From positions 1 through 64,000 of the forward strand of contig NZ_JADAQY010000005.1 in NCBI RefSeq assembly GCF_015476335.1: DNA of 64,000 nucleotides, written 5' to 3'. A program made the translations under genes and the position numbers. Below, one piece after another: positions 49,243 through 57,749 of the stretch (positions are counted from its first letter, which is position 1; each line of letters begins with the position of its first letter). The notes under the pieces are model-generated. The model ran no database searches, had not been told where the DNA came from, and saw nothing but the letters and a program-made list of their open reading frames with translations. Source of the DNA: Rickettsia endosymbiont of Cardiosporidium cionae. Lineage in GTDB: Bacteria; Pseudomonadota; Alphaproteobacteria; Rickettsiales; Rickettsiaceae.

Positions 49243-49731
49243 TTAACGCTTAGAGAACTGAGTGCTTTTACGCGCTTTATGTTTACCATATTTTTTTCTT
49301 TCAACTATACGAGTATCCCTTGTCAAATAACCCATAGAGGATAAAGTAGGACGCAAATCAGGTAACATAGCAAGTAAAGACTTAGCAATTCCATGTATTA
49401 TAGCATCAGCCTGACCTGTTGTACCACCACCTTTCACGGTACATTTGATATCATATTGGCCATTAAAACCTAAATCTGAAAAAACCTGCATTATACTCTT
49501 AACATATAACTCACGTGAAAAATATTCTATTAAATTCTTATTATTCACTACAACATTACCAGAACCAGGCTTGACCCAAACTCTGGAGATAGCATTTTTT
49601 CTTTTACCAGTACCATAACCGACATCATTATTAACGGTAGCAACACCACTAACATCACCAGTACCACCTGCATCAGCGAAAGATAATTTTTCTTCTGTAG
49701 GCTCTATACTAGTTTCCTGTACATTATTCAT
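49243..49731 (-). CDS. rpsI: 30S ribosomal protein S9
   Basis: 30S head protein whose C-terminal KR tail reaches the P-site t[24 protein letters not shown] and [28 protein letters not shown] are conserved. At 162 residues it carries an acidic, Gly/Val-rich N-terminal extension of about 35 residues, as in several alphaproteobacteria. It forms an operon with rplM, 16 bp apart. Confidence 0.97.
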   Translation of the reverse strand: MNNVQETSIEPTEEKLSFADAGGTGDVSGVATVNNDVGYGTGKRKNAISRVWVKPGSGNVVVNNKNLIEYFSRELYVKSIMQVFSDLGFNGQYDIKCTVKGGGTTGQADAIIHGIAKSLLAMLPDLRPTLSSMGYLTRDTRIVERKKYGKHKARKSTQFSKR

Positions 49732-49747
49732 ACTAAAACTTCACTCA

Positions 49748-50227
49748 TTATAAATTATTGTTTTTAGAATTTTTAGGATTCATAGCAGCAAAATCATAAA
49801 ATTTCGGAACTTGAGCCTGATGTGGGTGATCTGGGCCAGAATATATATGTAAATCCTTTAGTTGGTTTCTACCTAAGACTGTCTTAGGAAGCATGCGCTT
49901 AACTGACATTTCAAGTAACCTTTCAGGAAATTTTGAAGATAAAATACCAAGAGCAGTATTAGACTTAATACCTCCTGGATATCCTGTATGATGATAATAA
50001 ATCTTTCCAGATTTACCATCTAGTTTTTTACCTGACAAATGAATTTTTTTTGCATTTACCACTACTATACAATCCCCACAATCCATATGCGGAGTGAACA
50101 TAGATTTATGCTTTCCTCTCAATAACAGTGCTATAACACTAGATAACCTACCTAACACCAACTTATCAGCATCTATTAAGAACCAAGATTTTTTTATGTC
50201 TGACAATTTAGCAGAATAACTCTTCAT
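49748..50227 (-). CDS. rplM: 50S ribosomal protein L13
   Basis: Early-assembly 50S protein of 159 residues. It contains WFLIDADKLVLGRLSSVIALLLRGKHK, GDCIVVVNAKKIHLSGKKL, YHHTGYPGGIK and VKRMLPKTVLGRNQLKDLHIYSGPDHPHQAQ. First gene of rplM-rpsI. Confidence 0.98.
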   Translation of the reverse strand: MKSYSAKLSDIKKSWFLIDADKLVLGRLSSVIALLLRGKHKSMFTPHMDCGDCIVVVNAKKIHLSGKKLDGKSGKIYYHHTGYPGGIKSNTALGILSSKFPERLLEMSVKRMLPKTVLGRNQLKDLHIYSGPDHPHQAQVPKFYDFAAMNPKNSKNNNL

Positions 50228-50783
50228 CTAACACCTATACTAATTCCTACTGACCTAACTCACCTACAGATTATCGAAATACTAAATACAGAAACCTATC
50301 CAATTTTTATATAGATAACTACATTATACATATGAGATATATCTCCAGCTGTATACAAAGATCATCACGCAAAGCAGTTTAATAAGATTTTGGAAAGAAG
50401 TCAATAGACTTAGCAGATAAAAAATTAATACTTGTAAAGTTAAATAGAAAAATCAATCCAGTAAACAAAATAACTTACTATCTAAGGTAGGTATTACCTA
50501 ATAATTATCATTATTGAGTATGTAGAAATTCTAAGATATGCTGCAGAACTTGTTTGACCAAACACATATAATCACTACAATGATATTATCATAAATAATT
50601 CATCTGATTAGCACTAGCTTTCTTATTATTCAATAATATATCCAACAATCTGTTTTGTTATTGCTTGTACAAATTACTTATATATTTTATCAATATACCT
50701 TATCTGGATACAGAAATTCTTTAGAATTCACTTCAACAGATTTATATATACTTATATCACTAATACTAAAACTATTTAATTAT
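50228..50783. other. 556-bp intergenic region upstream of rplM
   Basis: AT-rich spacer between the RMND1-like gene end and rplM, both on the minus strand. It should contain the rplM promoter, but no hexamer pair stands out. Six-frame reading shows no ORF with a recognisable product. Confidence 0.45.
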
Positions 50784-51614
50784 CTAATGGAGGTAATTAA
50801 AAATAATTTGGACAAATTTAGTAACATTATCGTTAGTAATTAATGCCATAATAACCTCTATAGCGATAAGTACTATTATAATTATTTCAAGTCTTGTAGA
50901 ATGCTTATAATTAAGCTCATTAGATAAAACATTATATAATTCATAAATCATATTTAGCCTGTGATTTAGTATATTTTGCCTTACCTGTATATCTTGAAAT
51001 TCTGCAGTCATCAAATACAGTGGCTCAAAACTAGGCCTACGCCAGAAAAATTCTGGTGTATCTAATATATCACTGTGTAAATTTACCAAATATCTTTCAC
51101 TAAATAGTAACCCAATTTGCTTAGAGATTTCTTTCTTAGATAATTTTACACTTCCATTATCATAAAGATCCTTATGTATTGAATTTGTACTTTCTAATAA
51201 ATTCGAAACAGATAATTCAAGGCTTTCCAGTTTAATGGATTGTGCTAAGGCATAAGAAATAGAAAGTTTAATAAAAACTGAATCTTGGTGTAAAATTATC
51301 TTATTCTGTTCTTCATCTATATATGTTTTGTTAGATTCATAATCATAATCGAAATATATAAAGTCTAGAAAAGAATCTTTCACTAGCCCTTCAGCAAAAC
51401 TTGAGTATTCTTGTATTATTTCTCTTTCACTATCTTCACTACTTCCCCAAATAACTATACAACCAAAATCAAATACAAAGATTTCAACTGAAGCGATCTT
51501 AATATGTACAGCATCACCAAATATCTGAGAATGACAATTCTCTTTTTTATTCAAATATTTTACTAGATTTTTTAGGTCATAAAATTTTGATACACAATAA
51601 GAAGAACACCTCAT
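50784..51614 (-). CDS. RMND1/DUF155 (YagE-like) family protein
   Basis: A 276-residue member of the DUF155 family, which includes human RMND1, a mitochondrial protein needed for mitochondrial translation. Conserved stretches are FDFGCIVIWGSSEDSE, FIKLSISYALAQSIKLESLE, LSKKEISKQIGLLFSERYLVNLHSDILDTPEFFW and RLNMIYELYNVLSNELNYKHSTRLE. A C-terminal membrane span (IIIIVLIAIEVIMALI) anchors it. The biochemical function is unknown in bacteria. Confidence 0.9.
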   Translation of the reverse strand: MRCSSYCVSKFYDLKNLVKYLNKKENCHSQIFGDAVHIKIASVEIFVFDFGCIVIWGSSEDSEREIIQEYSSFAEGLVKDSFLDFIYFDYDYESNKTYIDEEQNKIILHQDSVFIKLSISYALAQSIKLESLELSVSNLLESTNSIHKDLYDNGSVKLSKKEISKQIGLLFSERYLVNLHSDILDTPEFFWRRPSFEPLYLMTAEFQDIQVRQNILNHRLNMIYELYNVLSNELNYKHSTRLEIIIIVLIAIEVIMALITNDNVTKFVQIIFNYLH

Positions 51615-51846
51615 ATAATTTTTTGTTAATTAGACAAATATCAACACTGATTTAATATAAATACCACACTAGATACAGCGCTAATAATAAAATTATTACT
51701 ACAAACTAGAACTATTATAGTTATATAAATCAATAACGAATTAATAACATGTTATGTTATAATCATCTCAAAGTATACAACAAATATTAAATTTACCTGG
51801 TCGATTTTGATGGATTCTCATCATGTTTAAGATGTTTAAGTGATTT

Positions 51847-52164
51847 TTACTTTAAGCTCTGAAATTTTGGATTAATCATATGCTGATATCGTACATGTCT
51901 CACTAAACTTTTACATATAGAAACAAATTTGGTTTTATCTTCAGGCGAAAAATAATTTTTCACATATTCTCTAATATTTGAAAGAAAGTTCCAAGAGAGA
52001 TCCAATTGCTCAGAGTTAGATAAATTATTGAAATCAACATTATCCACACCAGAATTACAAGGTGAACGTAATATATCTTGTAACCTTTTCCTCAGTAACA
52101 AATCACTTATCACCCGAATTACGGCCCATAGAATAATAACTAAAAATACACCAAACAAAATCAT
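51847..52164 (-). CDS. small membrane protein of unknown function
   Basis: 105 residues: an N-terminal membrane span (MILFGVFLVIILWAVIRVI), a basic segment (LLLRKRLQDILR) and a soluble helical tail with WNFLSNIREYVKNYF and VRHVRYQHMINPKF. This is an N-in or N-out anchored cytoplasmic or periplasmic domain; I recognise no family. It lies between mutL and the RMND1-like gene on the same strand. Confidence 0.65.
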   Translation of the reverse strand: MILFGVFLVIILWAVIRVISDLLLRKRLQDILRSPCNSGVDNVDFNNLSNSEQLDLSWNFLSNIREYVKNYFSPEDKTKFVSICKSLVRHVRYQHMINPKFQSLK

Positions 52165-52307
52165 CTAAATTAAGTTTGATCGCATAACACAACCAAAAAT
52201 CTAACTAATTTTTCTAAAACACATTAAAATGAACTAATCAACCTCTAAATTAGACCATAAAAATACAGTGCACTACCAAAAGGCAACACACCAACTATAA
52301 GCCAGAA

Positions 52308-52321
52308 AACTCTATGGAGTT
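52308..52321 (-). terminator. short hairpin after mutL
   Basis: On the minus strand AACTC-CATA-GAGTT is followed by TTCTGG, 15 bases after the mutL stop. A five-bp stem with a weak U tract; only tentative. Confidence 0.3.
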
Positions 52322-52336
52322 AATGATACTATATGG

Positions 52337-54304
52337 TTATCTACGAGCAAATAATTTTTCTATATCATTTAAGTATAACTTTACGTAAGTAGGCCTACCA
52401 TGATTGCATTGAGCAATAGAAGGAGTAACTTCCATCTGCCTTAGCATTGCATTCATTTCATCAATAGATAATACTCTATTAGCTCTAATTGAGTGATAAC
52501 ACGCATAAGTTTCAGTGATATGTTCAATGAGTTTAGATAATGCTACTTCTTCTCCTATAGAAAATAAATAATCCCCTATATCTAATATTAAAGTACGAAT
52601 ATTTTTTTTACTGATTAAACTAGGTATTTCTAACACTTGAATAGATAATTCACCAACCATCTTTAAAGATAAACCTAACTTTGCTAAATCATTTTTGTGT
52701 TGATCAATTAGCATACATCTTTCAGTATCAGGTAGTTCTATAATTTCTGGTACTAACAACATTTGTTTAACTAATCCATTTTTACTGATTTGAGATTTTA
52801 TTTTTTCATAATTGATTCTTTCATCGACTGCATGCTGATCAATTATAATCAAAGAATCAGAACTTTGAGAGATAATATAGCTATCATATATTTGGGCTTT
52901 AGCTGCCCCCATAGGATAATTCATAAATTCTAAATATCTATCATCAACAGTTTCTGATTTAGATTTAGGCTGAATATTTTGGTACAATATTGATTGCAAT
53001 TGTACTTGCTGTTCCTGATTAGATCTAAATTTTTGTTTAGAAACTGGCAATGAACTACTACTATGATAATTCACATGAAATAAATTTTGCTTATTGCTAT
53101 TATTATTAATACTACTATCCTTTGACCTATTTTGTTCTCGAAAAACATCCATCTTTTTTGAATCACTTAAAGATTCTTCATTTGAAATAGTAGAATACTC
53201 ATTAACAATTGGCTTATAATACATATTACCACTATCTGCCATAAGTTGCAGTGCTTTATCAGCAATAGTGCTAGATACAACATGTGATTTAGATGATAAG
53301 GCGTTTTTAATAGATTCAATCATTAGCATTTTAATAAAATTTGGATCATGAAATCTTACTTCAGTTTTAGCAGGATGCACATTAACATCTAATAGATCGG
53401 ATCCCAATTCAATAAATATTACTGATAAAGGATAGCGATTATTCATAATAAGGTCTTGGTAAGCTATTTTTAGAGCTATAGAAAGCAATCTATCTTTTAT
53501 CGGTCTATTATTAACAAATAAGAACTGATCCTCTGACGAGGCCCTGTGTAAAGTAGGTAAACTGATATATCCATATATCTTAACCCCTAACCTATTATGA
53601 GATACCCAAACAGAATTTTCTATGAATTCTCTACCAAGTATATTCTGAACCCTATCTTTAAAAGATTTATCAATAATATCTGGAGGAGAATCTTTCACAA
53701 TATCATTAGATAGTAATTTCAAAATATTTTTATTTTCATGCATTACATCAAAAGTTATCATAGGGTAGCTTAATGCCAATTTCTTGATAACCTGTAGAAT
53801 AAGGTTAAGTTCAGTTCTGTCAGTACGTAGAAACTTTAGCCTAACAGGGATAGAAAAGAATAAATCTCTGACTTCAACTCTGGTACCAGTATTAGTTGCA
53901 ACTACTTCTTGTGTATCTATTACACCTGCTATGATAGATAATTTATATCCTAGATCCTGGCTACTAGTTTTAGTGATAATATTAAGTTTACTCACTGCTG
54001 CTATAGAAGGCAAAGCCTCTCCTCTAAACCCAAAACTCAAAATATTGAGCAAATTGCTTTCATCCAACTTAGATGTAGCATGTCTTTTTACTGATAACAA
54101 TAGATCCTCTCGATCCATACCACAACCATTATCAGAGACTATTATCAAATTTTTACCTGCCCTGTGAAGAGCAATATTAATCTTAGTCGCTTCTGCGTCT
54201 ATAGCATTTTCCACCAATTCTTTGACTACAGAAAACGGACGTTCTATCACTTCTCCGGCTGCAATTTTATTAATTGTATCGTCTGATAAAACTCTAATAC
54301 TCAT
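52337..54304 (-). CDS. mutL: DNA mismatch repair protein MutL, endonuclease type
   Basis: Links MutS recognition to strand removal. The GHKL ATPase domain has KELVENAIDAEAT, SDNGCGMD (57-64), GFRGEALPSI (92-101) and DVNVHPAKTEVRF. A Ser/Asn/Gln-rich linker covers about 355-455. The C-terminal domain carries DQHAVDERINYE (489-500), which fits DQHA-x2-E-x4-E, plus CNHGRP (633-638); this marks the nicking MutL used by bacteria without MutH. The 655 residues are complete. It follows ffh by 58 bp. Confidence 0.97.
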   Translation of the reverse strand: MSIRVLSDDTINKIAAGEVIERPFSVVKELVENAIDAEATKINIALHRAGKNLIIVSDNGCGMDREDLLLSVKRHATSKLDESNLLNILSFGFRGEALPSIAAVSKLNIITKTSSQDLGYKLSIIAGVIDTQEVVATNTGTRVEVRDLFFSIPVRLKFLRTDRTELNLILQVIKKLALSYPMITFDVMHENKNILKLLSNDIVKDSPPDIIDKSFKDRVQNILGREFIENSVWVSHNRLGVKIYGYISLPTLHRASSEDQFLFVNNRPIKDRLLSIALKIAYQDLIMNNRYPLSVIFIELGSDLLDVNVHPAKTEVRFHDPNFIKMLMIESIKNALSSKSHVVSSTIADKALQLMADSGNMYYKPIVNEYSTISNEESLSDSKKMDVFREQNRSKDSSINNNSNKQNLFHVNYHSSSSLPVSKQKFRSNQEQQVQLQSILYQNIQPKSKSETVDDRYLEFMNYPMGAAKAQIYDSYIISQSSDSLIIIDQHAVDERINYEKIKSQISKNGLVKQMLLVPEIIELPDTERCMLIDQHKNDLAKLGLSLKMVGELSIQVLEIPSLISKKNIRTLILDIGDYLFSIGEEVALSKLIEHITETYACYHSIRANRVLSIDEMNAMLRQMEVTPSIAQCNHGRPTYVKLYLNDIEKLFARR

Positions 54305-54362
54305 TTACTTAATCGATATTTAATATCAATTCAAATTGAATTTGAAATTTAATGATACATAA

Positions 54363-55718
54363 TTAAAAATTAGAAAACATTTTCTTTATATCATCCACCT
54401 GCATAGTATTTTTATTATCAAGTTTAGAAATTTTTTTTGTTATATCCTGCATTTTCTTAAACTGTTTCAAAAGAGAATTCACTTCCTTAACAGAAGTGCC
54501 TGATCCACTAGCTATTCTGTTTTTTCTTGAAACATTCAGTATATTAGGATTCTGTTTTTCTTTTTTTGTCATAGAATTAACTATAACTAAATGAGTGGAT
54601 AATAAATTTTTCTGCTCAGAATTTTGAGAAAAATTGTTAGAAATCTTATTGATACCTGGTAACATATGCAAAATTTTTGATATGCCTCCCATATTATTAA
54701 TCATTTTTATTTGTGATACATAATCATTTAGATCAAGCTTACCATGCTTCATTCTAGATACAGTATTTTGCAATTCATCTTGTTCTACAGCCTTTTCTGC
54801 ACTTTCAACTAATGATACAACATCCCCCATACCTAATATTCTAGATACAATTCTCTTAGGTTCGAAATTCTCAAAATCCTTGAGTTTTTCACCTGTACCT
54901 AAAAATTTAATAGCCTTACCAGTAACATGCCTAATACTCAATGCTGCTCCACCTTTAGCATCTCCATCTATCCTAGACAATATTACTGAAGTAATATCTA
55001 ATTTATCATTAAAATCTCTAGCAATATTGGTGGCATCCTGCCCTGTCATAGAATCGACAACTAAAAACACTTCTGAAGGTAAAAGCAACTTCTTAAGAGA
55101 TACCGCCTCATCAATCATTTCATCATCTATATGCATCCTACCTGCAGTATCGTAGATTATCGTATCATAATCTTCAAGACGAGATTTTACTAGAGCTCTC
55201 TCAGCTATGGATATAGGATTCTGGCCTGCCACTATCTCTAGAGAATCCACAGAAATTGATTGGGCAAGAATCCCCAATTGTTCCTGCGCAGCTGGCCTAT
55301 ATACATCCAGAGATACGAGTAAGATCTTTTTATTATCGTTTTTTAGTTTTAGAGCTAATTTTGCAGCTGAAGTAGTTTTACCACTACCTTGTAATCCTAC
55401 AAACATGACATTGTTTTTTCCAACAGAGATATAATCAGAGTCACTCTTTTCAGTTGGAGTCAAAAAATTAACCATTTCATCATGAATTATTTTAATTATC
55501 ATATTTGAAGGAGATATAGACTGTATGATTTTCTTACCATATGCTTTATCTTTGATAATACTAATGAATTCTTTTACTGTATCTAAAGCAACATCAGAAG
55601 ATAACAGAATACTCCTAATTTCTCCTATTATTTCATCAATGTGATTTTCATTAATGATGCCACGACGTTTGATTTTATCAAAAACCTTATTAATATTGTT
55701 GGTTAGCAGTGAGAACAT
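54363..55718 (-). CDS. ffh: signal recognition particle protein Ffh (SRP54)
   Basis: GTPase that delivers nascent membrane proteins with 4.5S RNA to FtsY. The NG domain has MFVGLQGSGKTTSAAKLA, SLDVYRPAAQEQL, YDTAGRMHIDDEM and the C-terminal M domain GISKILHMLPGIN and RKNRIASGSGTSVKEVN. The 451 residues are normal. The 4.5S RNA gene was not found in the window. Confidence 0.98.
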   Translation of the reverse strand: MFSLLTNNINKVFDKIKRRGIINENHIDEIIGEIRSILLSSDVALDTVKEFISIIKDKAYGKKIIQSISPSNMIIKIIHDEMVNFLTPTEKSDSDYISVGKNNVMFVGLQGSGKTTSAAKLALKLKNDNKKILLVSLDVYRPAAQEQLGILAQSISVDSLEIVAGQNPISIAERALVKSRLEDYDTIIYDTAGRMHIDDEMIDEAVSLKKLLLPSEVFLVVDSMTGQDATNIARDFNDKLDITSVILSRIDGDAKGGAALSIRHVTGKAIKFLGTGEKLKDFENFEPKRIVSRILGMGDVVSLVESAEKAVEQDELQNTVSRMKHGKLDLNDYVSQIKMINNMGGISKILHMLPGINKISNNFSQNSEQKNLLSTHLVIVNSMTKKEKQNPNILNVSRKNRIASGSGTSVKEVNSLLKQFKKMQDITKKISKLDNKNTMQVDDIKKMFSNF

Positions 55719-55869
55719 GTAATTTGAAACTAAAATAAGTTGATTTTTATATTGATTAATTTAGTATAAACACCAAAGGTTAATACCATAGTAAATCAAT
55801 ATTACCGATGTAATCAATATAATTCGTTACATGCTACAACTATAATTAAATAAATTTTTATCAAAGGAC

Positions 55870-56916
55870 ATGAAAGAAATAAATAGGATTAAACAATCCA
55901 AAATTATAAAATATAGTGAACTCAATATACAACCTAAAGATATAATAGAAGACCTAAAGAAATATGGTACATCTGTAAATATACTGAGGCAAGATACTAT
56001 AAAAAATCAAAAAAAACATTTGGTAGTATTAGGGGGGGGGATGTCCTCTGAAGCAGAGATATCGTATAAATCTGCAGCCGGAATAATAGAGATACTAATT
56101 AACACAAATTACTATGTATCATTTGTAGATATGGGGCGTGATGTATACGAAGCTCTTGTTAAACTGGAGCCCGATATAGTTTTCAATGCACTCCATGGTA
56201 CATATTCTGAAGATGGGTGTATAGCAGGATTATTAAATATTATGAAAATACCATATACTAGCTCCGGGGTACTCACTTCTGGTATGTTGTTTAACAAAAA
56301 TATTGCAAATATTATTTTTAAATTTAATAACGTTATTACTAATGATTATACTATAATTTCTAAAAATGATCATATAATTGGGCATCCAATAGATCCTCCA
56401 TATGTTATAAAGCCTCTATCACAAGGTTCAAGTATCGGAGTAGAGGTAATATTTGAGTCTGATAATTTCTGCTTTAGCAATTATCAATTTAAATATGGTG
56501 ATCAAGTAATAGTAGAACCATATATTAAAGGGAGAGAATTACAAGTGGTAGTATTAGATGGTAAAGCGCTAGGGATTGCTGAAACACCAGTAGCAAAAAA
56601 TAAAAGATTCAGAGATTATGAAACAAAATATTTTGGTCCATCAATACATATGCTACCCGCCCCAATTAATAAAGATTTATACTCTCAAATACTAAAAATT
56701 TCTGAGAAATTGTTCAATATATTACAATGTAAATCCATAATCAGAATAGAGTTCATATATGATGAAAAAAATAATAAATACTACTTACTTGAAATCAACA
56801 CCAATCCTGGTATATACCAATCTTCTGTTTCCAATAAAATTGCAAATTTTTATGGTATAACATATAAAGAACTAGTATTAAAAATACTTGAAACAGCATC
56901 ATTTGAAAATGAATAA
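55870..56916 (+). CDS. ddl: D-alanine--D-alanine ligase
   Basis: Makes the D-Ala-D-Ala dipeptide for peptidoglycan. ATP-grasp protein with GGGMSSEAEISYKSA (Glu61 matching E. coli Glu15), NALHGTYSEDGCIAGLL, VIKPLSQGSSIGVEV, EPYIKGRELQVVVLDG and YLLEINTNPGIYQSS. The 348 residues include an N-terminal extension of about 48 before the normal start. AAAGGA lies just before the ATG at 55870. The codons for Gly55-57 are an uninterrupted run of nine G. It overlaps ftsQ. Confidence 0.95.
   Translation: MKEINRIKQSKIIKYSELNIQPKDIIEDLKKYGTSVNILRQDTIKNQKKHLVVLGGGMSSEAEISYKSAAGIIEILINTNYYVSFVDMGRDVYEALVKLEPDIVFNALHGTYSEDGCIAGLLNIMKIPYTSSGVLTSGMLFNKNIANIIFKFNNVITNDYTIISKNDHIIGHPIDPPYVIKPLSQGSSIGVEVIFESDNFCFSNYQFKYGDQVIVEPYIKGRELQVVVLDGKALGIAETPVAKNKRFRDYETKYFGPSIHMLPAPINKDLYSQILKISEKLFNILQCKSIIRIEFIYDEKNNKYYLLEINTNPGIYQSSVSNKIANFYGITYKELVLKILETASFENE
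56032..56040 (+). repeat. nine-G homopolymer inside ddl
   Basis: Nine consecutive G encode three glycines of the conserved GGGMSSE motif. Such a run is striking in this AT-rich DNA and is prone to replication slippage, which would shift the frame after residue 57. Confidence 0.95.
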
Positions 56917-57715
56917 AACTAACAGATTAAAACACAGTAAAGATAGTATCAGTTTTATTAGATCCTTGTATAGTTTTTATTATAAAATTAAATTTTTTTT
57001 ATTATTAGTAACAATCACAATAATATGCTTATCCATTTTCACCGACATATTTGATAATACTAAAAAATCTGTAATAAATTATCTTAACATCTTAAGTTAT
57101 AAATATGGATTTAAAATACAATTTTTAATCATTGAAGGACAAAAAAATATTACGGATAAAGAATTGCTAGGATTATTTAAAAATCAAACTCAAACATCAA
57201 TTTTAAATATTGACTTAGAAAATATAAGAGCATGCTTAGAAAAAAATGCTTTTATAAAACACGCAATAATAGAAAGAAGATTACCAAATACGATACATAT
57301 TGCGATAACAGAAAAATCACCTGTTGCAATATGGCAATATAATAATTCTATAAATCTAGTGGATGATAATGGAGAAATAATCTACGTAAAAAATATAGAA
57401 AAATATATAGAGAAATATAGCAATTTAATACACATAATAGGTAAAAGCGCAAATATAGAAGTAACGAATCTTATTAATGACCTTAAAATATACCCTAGTA
57501 TATACCAAAAATTACTCTATGCTACAAGATACGGAGAACGTAGATGGGATCTAATACTAGAACAGAATATCACAGTAAAAATGCCTGAAAAAAATTTTAA
57601 AAATGCCTATATTTATATATATAAGCTCTATAAGAACAGCAAATTATTTGAATCAAATTACAAAATTTTGGATTTAAGAAATTCAAACAAATATTATATT
57701 GAATATAAAAAATAA
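56909..57715 (+). CDS. ftsQ: cell division protein FtsQ
   Basis: Bitopic divisome protein. A basic cytoplasmic tail is followed by a membrane span (FFLLLVTITIICLSIF), then a POTRA domain (QFLIIEGQKNITDKELLGLF, ILNIDLENIRACLEKNAFIKHAIIERRLPNTIHIAITEKSPVAIWQ) and a C-terminal beta domain. The start is set at ATG 56909, which overlaps the ddl stop by eight bases; TTG 56888 would add seven residues. The ddl-ftsQ order is the usual remnant of the division/cell-wall cluster, here without ftsA or ftsZ. Confidence 0.92.
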   Translation: MNKTNRLKHSKDSISFIRSLYSFYYKIKFFLLLVTITIICLSIFTDIFDNTKKSVINYLNILSYKYGFKIQFLIIEGQKNITDKELLGLFKNQTQTSILNIDLENIRACLEKNAFIKHAIIERRLPNTIHIAITEKSPVAIWQYNNSINLVDDNGEIIYVKNIEKYIEKYSNLIHIIGKSANIEVTNLINDLKIYPSIYQKLLYATRYGERRWDLILEQNITVKMPEKNFKNAYIYIYKLYKNSKLFESNYKILDLRNSNKYYIEYKK

Positions 57716-57749
57716 AATAATTACAAATCCTCAAAATTTTCTAACATTA

